64,000 bases of DNA. Source: Microbacterium mitrae. Lineage in GTDB: Bacteria; Actinomycetota; Actinomycetes; Actinomycetales; Microbacteriaceae. Position numbers and translations under genes: made by a program. This document shows, piece by piece, positions 27,268 to 35,571 of this stretch. The notes under the pieces are model-generated. The model was not told where the DNA came from. It did not search any database and was given only the letters and a program-made list of their open reading frames with translations. How positions within the stretch are numbered: the first letter of the stretch is position 1; each line of letters starts with the position of its first letter. Location of the stretch: NCBI RefSeq assembly GCF_008017445.1, contig NZ_VRSW01000001.1:1419110-1483109 (forward strand), given 5' to 3'.

Positions 27268-27273
27268 TACTAT
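27268..27273 (+). promoter_or_regulatory. -10 hexamer TACTAT, leaderless heme oxygenase
   Basis: TACTAT, 6 nt, then the ATG at 27280. This geometry decides the start over in-frame codons further upstream. Confidence 0.65.
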
Positions 27274-27279
27274 TGGAGT

Positions 27280-27930
27280 ATGGCTGAACTCGTCCCCTTT
27301 TCTGCGGCAATTCGCGACCGCGCATCCGGCGCGCATTCCGATAGCGAGGGCGCCGGCTTCATGTCGAGCCTGCTTAAGGGCGAGCTCAGTCGCGAGGACT
27401 ACACGGCCCTCGTCGTGCAGCACTACTTCATCTACCGCGCTCTCGAAGAGGCAACCGAGCGCATGCGCAACGACCCAATCGCGGCGCGATTCATCAGCGA
27501 CAAGCTGACCCGCATTCCGGCGCTCGAGGCCGATCTTGCCTTCTTGCTTGGCGAGAATTGGCGTGACGAAATCGTCGCGTTGCCGTCGACGCGTCGCTAC
27601 GTTGATCGCATCGAGCAGGTCGGCAAGACGTGGGCTGGCGGCTACGTCGCCCATCACTACACGCGCTACCTCGGCGACCTCTCCGGCGGTATTTACATCG
27701 GCCGCGTCGTGGCTCGTCAGTTCGGTTTCGAAACCAACGGCATCGGGTTTTACCTGTTCGGCGACATCGCCGATCCGCGTGCGTTCAAAGACGTCTACCG
27801 CGCCGAGCTGGACGACGCCGGCTGGAGCGACGAAGAAAAAGAACGCATCATCGCCGAGGTGCTGGCCGCCTACCAGTTCAACACCGACATCTTCGCCGAA
27901 CTGTGGGCCGAGCGCAGCCTCGCCGCGTAA
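27280..27930 (+). CDS. hmuO: Biliverdin-producing heme oxygenase
   Basis: This cytosolic enzyme opens heme to biliverdin, CO and iron, for iron acquisition. The 216-residue all-helical product has the proximal-helix histidine in GAHSDSEGAGFM (about 17-28) and QHYFIYRALEEA. The distal-helix motif YLGDLSGGIYIGR is the hallmark of HmuO-type enzymes. The upstream DUF2470 gene is a likely functional partner. The gene symbol is by family analogy. Confidence 0.93.
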   Translation: MAELVPFSAAIRDRASGAHSDSEGAGFMSSLLKGELSREDYTALVVQHYFIYRALEEATERMRNDPIAARFISDKLTRIPALEADLAFLLGENWRDEIVALPSTRRYVDRIEQVGKTWAGGYVAHHYTRYLGDLSGGIYIGRVVARQFGFETNGIGFYLFGDIADPRAFKDVYRAELDDAGWSDEEKERIIAEVLAAYQFNTDIFAELWAERSLAA

Positions 27931-27969
27931 TTCCCTACCGGCCCGGCTGAGCCTGGCACGGTTGAGCCC

Positions 27970-27995
27970 GGCGGCCTAGTCTGGCGGCCTAGTCT
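27970..27995. repeat. 13-bp tandem duplication after heme oxygenase
   Basis: GGCGGCCTAGTCT is repeated head to tail at 27970-27982 and 27983-27995. Confidence 0.85.
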
Positions 27996-28056
27996 GGCGG
28001 CCCAACCGCCGCGCGACCTAACCGCCGCGTGGCACCGAAGGGCCACCCCGGGGTTC

Positions 28057-28848
28057 CCAAATGTCGGACTAACTTCGCCGACACGCCGGGTGCACCCGCT
28101 CTCACCGTGGTTCCTCCCCACCCACTCCGACATTTGGCGACGGAACCACGCGGGCGCCACGGAACCACACGCGCAGCCACGCGGTGCACGACGGAATCAC
28201 ACCCGTAGCCGAACCCTGCGCGCGAAGGTCACCCCAGGGTTCCCAAATGTCGGACCAACCTCGGCGACACGCCGGGAACGCCCGCTCTCACCGTGGTTCC
28301 TCCCCACCCACTCCGACATTTGGTAACGACGCCGCAGGCGCCACGGAACCACACGCGCCGCCACGCGGTGCACGACGGAACCACACCCGCAGCCGGACCC
28401 TGCGCGCGAAAACCACCCCAGGGTTCCCAAATGTCGGACGAACCACGGCGACACGCCGCACCCACCCGCTCACACCGTGGATCCGCCCCACCCACTCCGA
28501 CATTTGGCGACGGAACCACGCGGGCGCCACGGAACCACACGCGCAGCCACGCGGTGCACGACGGAACCACACCCGCAGCCGAACCCTGCGCGCGAAAACC
28601 ACCCCAGGGTTCCCAAATGTCGGACGAACCACGGAGACACACCGCACCCACCCGCTCACACCGTGGTTCCACCCCACCCACTCCGACATTTGGCAACGGA
28701 ACCACTCGGTGCACGACGGAACCACACCCGCAGCCGGACCCTGCGCGCGAAAACCACCCCAGGGTTCCCAAATGTCGGACGAACCACGGCGACACGCCGC
28801 ACCCACCCGCTCACACCGTGGTTCCGCCCCACCCACTCCGACATTTGG
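28057..28848. repeat. Array of five 81-bp inverted-repeat elements
   Basis: CCAAATGTCGGA starts at 28057, 28243, 28427, 28613 and 28768. Each is matched by TCCGACATTTGG exactly 69 bp further on (28126, 28312, 28496, 28682, 28837), so every element is 81 bp. In the better-preserved copies an inner AACCACGG/CCGTGGTT dyad is nested (28782-28789 with 28816-28823 in the fifth). Spacers of 103-105 bp (74 for the last) are similar to each other and rich in GGAACC. The whole 1-kb gap (27931-28944) between the convergent heme oxygenase and helicase genes holds only this array and related repeats. Reading frames across it are proline/histidine artefacts. Confidence 0.95.
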
Positions 28849-28944
28849 CAACGGAACCACGCGGTGCACGACGGAACAACGGAACCACGCTGTGCACGAC
28901 GGAACCGGGGAACCACGCCACCCGCGGAACCACGCGGGGCGCGG

Positions 28945-30348
28945 TTAGGAGGTCACGGGGCGGGCGGTGGCTTGCTGGGCGCGCCGGACGCCGGCCATGA
29001 ATCGCTGCACGTCGGGGTCAACGCGAATGTCGCTGGGCCGCAGCGGACGTGACAGGTACAGGCCGTCGAGACTGGTCAGTCGCGAGAGGGCGACGTACGT
29101 TTGACCGGGGGCGAACGCGCCAGAGCCGAGGTCGATGATGGCCTGATCGTAGGTCTTGCCCTGCGACTTGTGGATCGTCACGGCCCACGCCAGACGCAAC
29201 GGAAACTGCGTAAACTCCGCGACAATATCGCGCTTGAGCTGCTTGGTTGACGCGTTGTAGGCGTAACGGAATCGCTCCCACACGGTCGGCTCAACGTCGA
29301 ACTCGTCGCCGTCTACGTCGACGCGCACGCTGTCTCCGGAGATGCGCGTGACGGTTCCGATCGTTCCGTTGACGTATCGCGGGGGCTCCGGAAACGAGCC
29401 AATGTCGTTGCGCAAGAACATGACCTGCGCGCCGATCTTGAGCTTCAGCTCGGCGTCGGCCGGGTAATTCGCCTCGCCGCGGCCAAACTCGCCGTTGATT
29501 TCGGCAACCGCGGTCTGCTCGCGACCCGGCAACGCGGCCAGGTGCTTGCGGTTGATGTTGTTGACGATGTCGTTGCGGGTCGCCAGCGTGATGACTGGAT
29601 TCTCGGCGTCATCCGACGGGGTGCGAGCGCCCTGCGTGTTGAGCACGCCGGCAATGTCGGCGGTCACGCGGCCGTATCGCACCGCGTTGAGCATGGTCTT
29701 GAAGCCATCGTCTGACTGCCGGTGAATGTCAATCAGCTCAACAATGTGCAGCGGTGCGCCCGGGGTTCCGATGTCGAGCATGCCGTCGGAACGCGCCGCG
29801 GTGCCCGCCCACACATGCGCGTCGAAAAACCAGAACGAGCGGTAGTGATCTTGCACGTAGCGCAGCTCATCGCCGCGTGGCGGCACCGGCGCAAGCTGAT
29901 ACGGGTCGCCAAACATGACCACCTGCACGCCGCCGAATGGCTCGCCGCGCTTGCCGCGCGCCTGGCGCAGCGCGCGATCCATGCCGTCCATGAGGTCGGC
30001 GTTCACCATCGAAATCTCATCGATCACCAGCGTGTCGATGGCGTTCAAAATTTTGCGGATCGCATCGGACTGATCAATCTCGCTGTCGGCAATCAGCCCA
30101 ATCGGCAACCGAAACAGCGAGTGGATGGTCTGGCCCTCTACATTGAGCGCGGCAACGCCCGTCGGCGCGCAAATCGCGATCTGCTTTGACGTGTTCCACG
30201 CCAAATACTGCAGCAGCGTCGACTTTCCGGTTCCCGCGCGCCCCGTCACGAACACGTGTTCGCGCGTGTCTTCAATCAGACGGAACACGGCTTCTTGTTC
30301 CGCAGAGAGGGGTGGGAGGTTCACAAAAGTCCTTTGAAAGATCGTCAT
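28945..30348 (-). CDS. PIF1-like AAA/SF1B helicase
   Basis: This 467-residue ATP-dependent DNA helicase family protein has Walker A GRAGTGKST at 36-44, ICAPTGVAALNVEGQTIHSLF, Walker B LVIDEISMVNADLMD, and GDPYQLAPVPP. The C-terminal UvrD-like motif is WAVTIHKSQGKTYDQ, followed by YVALSRLTSLDGLYLSRP. PIF1-like helicases unwind forks and structured DNA. The ATG at 30348 begins MTIFQRTFVNLPPLSAEQ; the longer upstream frame is arginine-rich repeat sequence. It ends beside the inverted-repeat array. Confidence 0.9.
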   Translation of the reverse strand: MTIFQRTFVNLPPLSAEQEAVFRLIEDTREHVFVTGRAGTGKSTLLQYLAWNTSKQIAICAPTGVAALNVEGQTIHSLFRLPIGLIADSEIDQSDAIRKILNAIDTLVIDEISMVNADLMDGMDRALRQARGKRGEPFGGVQVVMFGDPYQLAPVPPRGDELRYVQDHYRSFWFFDAHVWAGTAARSDGMLDIGTPGAPLHIVELIDIHRQSDDGFKTMLNAVRYGRVTADIAGVLNTQGARTPSDDAENPVITLATRNDIVNNINRKHLAALPGREQTAVAEINGEFGRGEANYPADAELKLKIGAQVMFLRNDIGSFPEPPRYVNGTIGTVTRISGDSVRVDVDGDEFDVEPTVWERFRYAYNASTKQLKRDIVAEFTQFPLRLAWAVTIHKSQGKTYDQAIIDLGSGAFAPGQTYVALSRLTSLDGLYLSRPLRPSDIRVDPDVQRFMAGVRRAQQATARPVTS

Positions 30349-30380
30349 TCCATCGTAGATGCCCGACGCCCCGCGCCTCC

Positions 30381-30419
30381 CGCGTCGTGCACAGGGAACC
30401 CCGCGTCGTGCACAGGGAA
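30381..30419. repeat. 18-bp duplication, period 21
   Basis: CGCGTCGTGCACAGGGAA occurs at 30381-30398 and 30402-30419 in the divergent gap between the helicase and the next gene. Confidence 0.9.
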
Positions 30420-30525
30420 GTGGAACCATCACACGGCGGCGGCCGCGAGCGGCGCCCGCGAGCAGGGCACGCCGCGCGACACACACGTGCCGACAAATGC
30501 TCAGGATGTGTGGAGGGTCGATCCA

Positions 30526-30531
30526 TAGACT
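30526..30531 (+). promoter_or_regulatory. -10 hexamer TAGACT, leaderless start
   Basis: TAGACT, 6 nt, then the GTG at 30538. Confidence 0.65.
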
Positions 30532-30537
30532 GTTCCC

Positions 30538-31596
30538 GTGGAGCCCATCGCGCGACGCAGCGGGCGCAGACTCGCACGTGACCTCGCACTCCTGGCGCTG
30601 GCCGGAGTGCTGCTTGCCGTTGGCGCATTCTTTGGTTACAACCTGCTCTACAAAAACGTTTACGGCCCCGGCGCCTTCGTCGAGAACTATCTCACCCTCC
30701 TCAGCGAGGGTCGTGCGGCCGACGCCCTCGTGGTTCCGGGTGTCAGCGTTGACTCCGTCGAGCTCGAAGAGGCTGGCATCGACCCGATGGCCTCTGACGC
30801 ACTGCTGCGGCGCGACGCTCTGGCGCCGCTCACCAACATCAAGATCGTCTCGGAGCGCACCGATGGCGACCTCGTCATGGTCACCGCCTCGTACACGGCC
30901 GGCGGCGTAAACGGATCAACCACGTTCGCCGTGACCTCCAACGGCTGGCAGGGCCTCGCCCCCGGCTGGAAGTTCGCCAGAACCCCGCTCGGCGTCATCG
31001 ACCTCACGGTTTTCGGCTCCATGACCTACTCCATCAACGGGTTCGACCTCGATAAGCGGCAGGTATCCGTCGACGGCATCGACGCCGCGCCCTCCGACGC
31101 CGTGCCGATGCTGGTGTTTTCGCCCGGCCTCTACTCGGTCGCCGTTGACACCGCGATTTCAACGGCGAGCGGAACCGCGGTGCTGGCCGACGTGCCGCTC
31201 ACCTCGGTTCCGGTGGTGGTGCAGACCCTGCCAACCGACGAATTTGTGCAGGTCATTCAAGACCGCGTGAATGACTTCTTGACCACACAGTGCGCCTCCC
31301 AGCAGGTGCTACAGCCGACGAACTGCCCATTCGGCATCACGGTGCAAAACCGCATCGCCAACCTCCCCGTGTGGACCATCTCACAGCCACCCGTCATCAC
31401 CGTCGCACCCGATGGTTCCAACTGGCGCATTCCCGAGGGGAGCGCGGTCGCCACCGTCACCGTCGAAATGAAATCGCTCTACGACGGCTCGATTTGGGAG
31501 CGCGTCGAAGAGGTGCCATTCACGATGAGCGGCACGATTCTCATGACCCCCGACGGTCAAGCGTCGATCAGCATTACCTCGGTCGACATTCGCTAG
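30538..31596 (+). CDS. Hypothetical membrane-anchored extracytoplasmic protein
   Basis: I do not recognise this 352-residue protein. It has an arginine-rich cytoplasmic tip and one membrane helix (about 16-38). A long beta-rich extracytoplasmic part follows, with two cysteines (TTQCASQQVLQPTNCPFG) that could form a disulfide. The early external part (about 45-115) resembles a DUF4878/NTF2-like lumazine fold seen in actinobacterial envelope proteins, but this is weak. The GTG start is at the predicted transcription start. Confidence 0.75.
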   Translation: MEPIARRSGRRLARDLALLALAGVLLAVGAFFGYNLLYKNVYGPGAFVENYLTLLSEGRAADALVVPGVSVDSVELEEAGIDPMASDALLRRDALAPLTNIKIVSERTDGDLVMVTASYTAGGVNGSTTFAVTSNGWQGLAPGWKFARTPLGVIDLTVFGSMTYSINGFDLDKRQVSVDGIDAAPSDAVPMLVFSPGLYSVAVDTAISTASGTAVLADVPLTSVPVVVQTLPTDEFVQVIQDRVNDFLTTQCASQQVLQPTNCPFGITVQNRIANLPVWTISQPPVITVAPDGSNWRIPEGSAVATVTVEMKSLYDGSIWERVEEVPFTMSGTILMTPDGQASISITSVDIR

Positions 31597-31700
31597 CGGA
31601 CCCACAGCGCCGGCGTCGGTGCGGAACCACGGCACGCGCGTCGGAGCGGAACCGCGGCGCACGAGCGCCGGACCGGGACCCGCGTCGCGCGTCGAAGCGC

Positions 31701-33674
31701 CTATTCGCCGCGTTGCGCGTCGCGTTGCGCGATCTGGGCGAGCTTGGCGTTGTATTCGGCCAGCTCCGCGTCACCCGTGCGATCGGCGTGACGGTCACGG
31801 TTGCGCTGTTGGCGCTCGTCGCTGCGGCTCCACTGAATCGCAATCACGATGCCGGTGATCAGTGTCGGGATTTCACCGATCGACCACGCGATGCCGCCGC
31901 CAACATACTGATCTTGCATGGGCGTATCACCCCACGTGCGACCCATCGAGCCGTACCACTCCGCCGCCATGAGCCCCTCGTTCATCATGATGGCCATGCC
32001 AAAGAAGGCGTGCATGGCGGCCACCGCGATGAGCGTGATCAGGCGGCCAGCATACGGAAAGCGGAACGGAATCGGGTCGATACCAACGAGGGTCAGCACG
32101 AAGATATAGCCCGAGATCAAGAAGTGCGCGACCATCCAAATGTGGCCGAGGTGGTCATACAGCGACCAGCGGAACAGGTCGGAGTAGTAGAACAGCCACA
32201 GTGATCCGACAAAGATCGCGGCCGCCACAATCGGGTGCGTGACGAACTTCGAGAACGGCGAGTGAATCGCCCACAGCACCCACTCCCGCACGCCACGGGT
32301 TCCGTCGTGCCGCTTGTCGACGGCGCGCAGCAGCAGGGTAACGGCGGAACCAAACACCAGACACAGCGGAATGGCCATGGTCAGCAGCATGTGGCCCATC
32401 ATGTGCACGCTGAACAGGTAGGCCTGGTAGGCGTTGATCGGGCCGCAGGTGACCCACACCAGCAGCAGCATGCCGATGACCCAGAGGATCGTGCGGTAGA
32501 TCGGCCAGTGGTCTCCGCGGCGACGCAGGCGGTACACGCCGATCAGGTACAGCACAATGCCGAAGGCGGCCACGGCGAGCCACAGAATGTCGATGTTCCA
32601 CTGGGTAAACCAGCGTTCGGCGGTGAGCTCTGGCGGCAGCGAGGCGTTGGTCAGTCGTTCTGCCGGCGTGCGCGTTGCGCCCGTGGAGAGCAGCGCAACC
32701 GGGGAGGGCGTGCGGGCGAGGGCCGCGGCGACGCCGCTCGCGATACCCATGATGGCAAGTTCGAGCGCCACCAGACCCCAGAATGGCGCGGCCGATTTGG
32801 GGTTGTCGGTCTTCGCAATCAGCTTGGTGCGGTACACCGCGCCGAGCACGCCGAGGGCAATCAGCGTCAGCACCTTGACGATCACCAGCACGCCGTAGGG
32901 AGAGAACAGGTACTGCCAGTCGCCGAGGCCCGTGAACGCACGAACCACGCCGCTGGCGGCAACAACAACAAAGGCGAACAACGCGAGCGACGAGTAGCGC
33001 TGCAGCGTGGTGGTGATGCGGGTCACGTGCGGTCGCACCATCACCACGGCGATCAGGCCGCCGATCCAGACGGCCGCGCCGATAACGTGCATGCCGAGCG
33101 AAGAAACGGCCAGGTTGTGGTTGGCGAGGTCACCGGCGTGGCCCTGCGTGACCATGGGCATGGCGGTGACGAAGGCGAGGCCCGCAGCGAACAGCGTTGC
33201 CAGCCACGACCGCCACGCGAAGGTCAGCATCGTCAACACAGCCGCACCGATCGTGGTGAGCAGCCACGCGGTTCCGAGCGGATTGTCGGTGAGATACCGC
33301 CCCAACTGCTGACCAAAGTCTGGCCCGAGCGACACCTGCGGGTTGAAAACCAGAATGAAGTTGAAGAACGCGGCCGTTCCGGCCGAGACCGTGAGCAGGG
33401 CCGCCGAGAACGATGCCAAATCCAGCAGCACATCGTAGGCGCGATCGCTGGGCTTGAAGGCAAACAGCGCCAGCACCAGGGCACCGAGAGCGCCCGCGAG
33501 CGAAAGGTTGACGAACAGTTTCGCGATCGGCAAACCCCAGCGCGCCACAGGTCCTGGGTCACCGAGGTCGAGGGGCGCCGCACCGCCACCGTAGGCGAGG
33601 GAGATCACAACGGCGACAACAGCCGCGACGATCAGAATCACCGGGCCGAGGGCCCGCAGCGTGCGCGGTTTCAC
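31701..33674 (-). CDS. Bifunctional CopD/CtaG copper membrane protein
   Basis: This 657-residue polytopic membrane protein has an N-terminal CopD-like copper resistance domain (about 1-320, about nine helices) fused to a CtaG-type cytochrome oxidase assembly domain (about 330-640). The second half carries conserved histidines and methionines in SVHMMGHMLLTMAIPLCL and GHIWMVAHFLISGYIF. The fusion is common in actinobacteria and is thought to handle copper for cytochrome c oxidase assembly. The GTG start follows TAGGCT by 6 nt. Confidence 0.93.
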   Translation of the reverse strand: MKPRTLRALGPVILIVAAVVAVVISLAYGGGAAPLDLGDPGPVARWGLPIAKLFVNLSLAGALGALVLALFAFKPSDRAYDVLLDLASFSAALLTVSAGTAAFFNFILVFNPQVSLGPDFGQQLGRYLTDNPLGTAWLLTTIGAAVLTMLTFAWRSWLATLFAAGLAFVTAMPMVTQGHAGDLANHNLAVSSLGMHVIGAAVWIGGLIAVVMVRPHVTRITTTLQRYSSLALFAFVVVAASGVVRAFTGLGDWQYLFSPYGVLVIVKVLTLIALGVLGAVYRTKLIAKTDNPKSAAPFWGLVALELAIMGIASGVAAALARTPSPVALLSTGATRTPAERLTNASLPPELTAERWFTQWNIDILWLAVAAFGIVLYLIGVYRLRRRGDHWPIYRTILWVIGMLLLVWVTCGPINAYQAYLFSVHMMGHMLLTMAIPLCLVFGSAVTLLLRAVDKRHDGTRGVREWVLWAIHSPFSKFVTHPIVAAAIFVGSLWLFYYSDLFRWSLYDHLGHIWMVAHFLISGYIFVLTLVGIDPIPFRFPYAGRLITLIAVAAMHAFFGMAIMMNEGLMAAEWYGSMGRTWGDTPMQDQYVGGGIAWSIGEIPTLITGIVIAIQWSRSDERQQRNRDRHADRTGDAELAEYNAKLAQIAQRDAQRGE

Positions 33675-33680
33675 CCTTCT

Positions 33681-33686
33681 AGCCTA
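33681..33686 (-). promoter_or_regulatory. -10 hexamer TAGGCT, leaderless start
   Basis: TAGGCT, 6 nt, then the GTG of the CopD/CtaG gene. Confidence 0.65.
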
Positions 33687-33720
33687 GGCGCTCTCACCTG
33701 AGTGCCCGGCCCGCGGGGTG

Positions 33721-33812
33721 CTGCGCGGGCACGCGGCACAAGGGTCGGGCGCTGCGCGGGCACGCGGCACAAGGGTCGGGCGCTGCGCGGGCACGCGGCG
33801 CGAGCGGTCGGC
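33721..33812. repeat. Three tandem copies of a 31-bp unit
   Basis: Copies start at 33721, 33752 and 33783 (the third diverges after about 20 bp). All begin CTGCGCGGGCACGCGGC. The block lies between the HU terminator and the CopD/CtaG promoter. Confidence 0.92.
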
Positions 33813-33828
33813 TGCTGCGCCCAAAAGC

Positions 33829-33863
33829 AACAGAGGGTGCCGCGCAATGCGACACCCTCTGTT
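33829..33863 (-). terminator. Terminator of the HU gene
   Basis: On the minus strand an 11-bp stem AACAGAGGGTG/CACCCTCTGTT (33829-33839 with 33853-33863) is followed by GCTTTTGG. It lies 12 bases after the HU stop codon. Confidence 0.85.
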
Positions 33864-33874
33864 CAGAAGCTGAA

Positions 33875-34162
33875 TTACTTGACAGCTGCCTTGAGCTTGG
33901 AACCAGCGGTCACCTTGACGCGCTTGCCAGCGGGGATCTTGATCTCAGCACCGGTCTGCGGGTTGCGGCCCGTGCGTGCCGACGTCTCGACCTGCTCGAA
34001 TGCGATCCAGCCCGGGATCGAAACCTTGGCACCCTTAGCAACAGCGTCAGAAACCGTAGCGAACAGTGCGTCGAGAACACCCGACACCGAAGCCTGGCTC
34101 TGACCGGTTGCCGAAGCGATGCTAGCGACGAGCTCGGTCTTGGTGATGGACTTGTCAGCCAT
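33875..34162 (-). CDS. hup: HU family nucleoid DNA-binding protein
   Basis: This 95-residue histone-like protein bends and compacts DNA. It matches the whole HU fold: N-terminal helices (MADKSITKTELVASIASATG), the GWIAFEQVETSARTGRNPQTG beta arm with its conserved RxGRNPxTG, and the basic C-terminus. It lacks the long lysine-rich tail of mycobacterial HupB. A good GGAGGA ribosome binding site and a clear terminator frame it as a monocistronic, highly expressed gene. The 311-bp gap upstream holds its promoter region (a TACATT hexamer at 34250-34255, minus strand) and a 9-bp direct repeat. Confidence 0.97.
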   Translation of the reverse strand: MADKSITKTELVASIASATGQSQASVSGVLDALFATVSDAVAKGAKVSIPGWIAFEQVETSARTGRNPQTGAEIKIPAGKRVKVTAGSKLKAAVK

Positions 34163-34341
34163 TTGTTGTCCTCCAGCGGCGACATACGCCGCCTGTTATT
34201 GCTTGTGGTCTGAGGAGCAATGCCCTCAGGTGGTCAATCGACCGCCTTGAATGTACCAATGGAATCGGACACTTGCCCGGTTTTCCGCGAGTTTTCACGA
34301 TTTTTGACAGCGTGTCGCGTTAAAACTGAGGTTTTTGGGGC

Positions 34342-34359
34342 TGATGTGACTGATGTGAC
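34342..34359. repeat. 9-bp tandem repeat related to the 14.5-kb element interior
   Basis: TGATGTGAC occurs twice head to tail. Read one base later the unit is GATGTGACT, eight of nine bases identical to GGTGTGACT, the reverse complement of the tandem 9-mers at 14557-14574 and its second copy. Confidence 0.8.
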
Positions 34360-34473
34360 TCATCGAGCGGCCCCAACGTAACCGGTGTGCGTCGAAACAG
34401 CGCAGTGGCCACGCAAACCCCTGATTATCCGGCATGATAGGGGCGGTCGTCATCGTCATTCCGGAGGTAAACC

Positions 34474-35337
34474 GTGGCCCAAGCACCCAAGTCCAACAAG
34501 AAGGTGGTTCGCGTCGAGTCCGCGAAGACCTCATCTTCGGGGTCGTCGTCGACGCCTGCCGAGGCCACCTGGAAGCCCACCGCTGAGGCTAAGAAGAAGG
34601 CAATGACCTTCCGCATCATCGCGTTCGCCCTGTGGATTCTGGCGATCGCCGGCGAGGCCTTCACGATCTTCTACGTACTGCGCCAAGTACCCGTTAAGAC
34701 GTGGCTGCTGATCGTTCTCATCGTCGTTATCGGCCTCCTCGCCATCGGCGGCTCACTGCTGTGGAAAAACGCCAACAAGCTTGACCCGGCCTCGCGCAAA
34801 GACACGGTGCGGTTCTTTGTGCAGAATCAGCTGGGGCTGATCATGACGATCATCGCGTTCTTGCCGATGATCGTGCTGGTCTTCACGAACAAGAACATGG
34901 ATGGCAAGCAGAAGGCGCTTGCCGGAACCATCGGCATCATCGTCGCGCTCGTCGCCGGATACTTCGGCTACTCGCAGAACGCGCCGTCTGTTGAGCAGTA
35001 CACCGCCGAGACCGGCATCGTGCAGGCAATCACGGGCGAAGACCTCGTGTACTGGACCACCTCGGGCAAGGTCTATCACCTCTGCCAGGCCGCATCTGAC
35101 GTGAACATGGAGTCGAAAGACAACACGATCCACTCCGGAACCTCGCAAGATGCCCGCGACAACGGTAAGGAGCGCCTCACACTGCAGCTCGACAGCGAGC
35201 TCAAGGAGTGCGGCTACGTCGACTACGTGCTACCCGAGAACTGGAAGGCCGTCATCCGGGGCGAAGATCCATTCGTCGCCGAAGACTGGCCGCGTGGCGC
35301 GCTCATCGTCAACGACCCCACCGAGACCACTCCGTAG
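34474..35337 (+). CDS. Hypothetical membrane protein
   Basis: This is an unrecognised 287-residue protein. A hydrophilic, serine/lysine-rich cytoplasmic N-terminus (1-42) precedes four hydrophobic helices (about 44-66, 75-97, 116-140, 146-167). A soluble C-terminal part contains WTTSGKVYHLCQAASDVN and KECGYVDYVLP, with two cysteines. The GTG start has GGAGG five bases upstream, so expression is probably strong. It is divergent from hup. Similar proteins are common, uncharacterised members of actinobacterial genomes as far as I know. Confidence 0.8.
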   Translation: MAQAPKSNKKVVRVESAKTSSSGSSSTPAEATWKPTAEAKKKAMTFRIIAFALWILAIAGEAFTIFYVLRQVPVKTWLLIVLIVVIGLLAIGGSLLWKNANKLDPASRKDTVRFFVQNQLGLIMTIIAFLPMIVLVFTNKNMDGKQKALAGTIGIIVALVAGYFGYSQNAPSVEQYTAETGIVQAITGEDLVYWTTSGKVYHLCQAASDVNMESKDNTIHSGTSQDARDNGKERLTLQLDSELKECGYVDYVLPENWKAVIRGEDPFVAEDWPRGALIVNDPTETTP

Positions 35338-35392
35338 CGTTTCGCGACAGGGTTTGTCGTAACCTTCGCAAGTCGAGCGAAACCCCAGCCTC

Positions 35393-35429
35393 AAAAGTCG
35401 AGCGGAACCCCTGGTTCCGCTCGACTTTT
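35393..35429. terminator. Strong 17-bp hairpin terminator
   Basis: AAAAGTCGAGCGGAACC (35393-35409) pairs perfectly with GGTTCCGCTCGACTTTT (35413-35429) around a 3-nt loop, ending in TTTT on the plus strand. It is 55 bases after the stop of the membrane-protein gene. The stem contains GGAACC/GGTTCC. Confidence 0.9.
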
Positions 35430-35484
35430 GCGAATCTAGCGCCTGCGTCACGCCCCAGGGCGCACCCGAGCGATGCGACGCGTT

Positions 35485-35565
35485 CCCGAAATGCGACAGC
35501 ACGCCCCAACTGCGACCAATCGGCAAACCAATGCCCGCAACTCGGGCGATCAGTCGCATTTCGGG
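35485..35565. repeat. 81-bp inverted-repeat element left of the DUF559 gene
   Basis: CCCGAAATGCGAC (35485-35497) pairs with GTCGCATTTCGGG (35553-35565). Total length is 81 bp, the same as the elements at 28 kb, and both kinds follow GTTCCC. The interior contains AACTGCGACCAATC. It lies 6 bases from the DUF559 stop codon. Confidence 0.9.
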
Positions 35566-35571
35566 CACGCG

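Noticed and set aside
28057..28848. CRISPR array
   Set aside because: Repeats are inverted pairs at fixed distance, the intervening sequences resemble each other, and no cas genes are present.
28184..28948. Long proline/histidine-rich open frames across the repeat array on both strands
   Set aside because: All frames are open there because the repeat units lack stops; composition mirrors the repeats and there is no start signal or family match.
32235..33701. 488-codon plus-strand frame opposite CopD/CtaG
   Set aside because: It is a shadow with histidine/arginine-rich nonsense composition.
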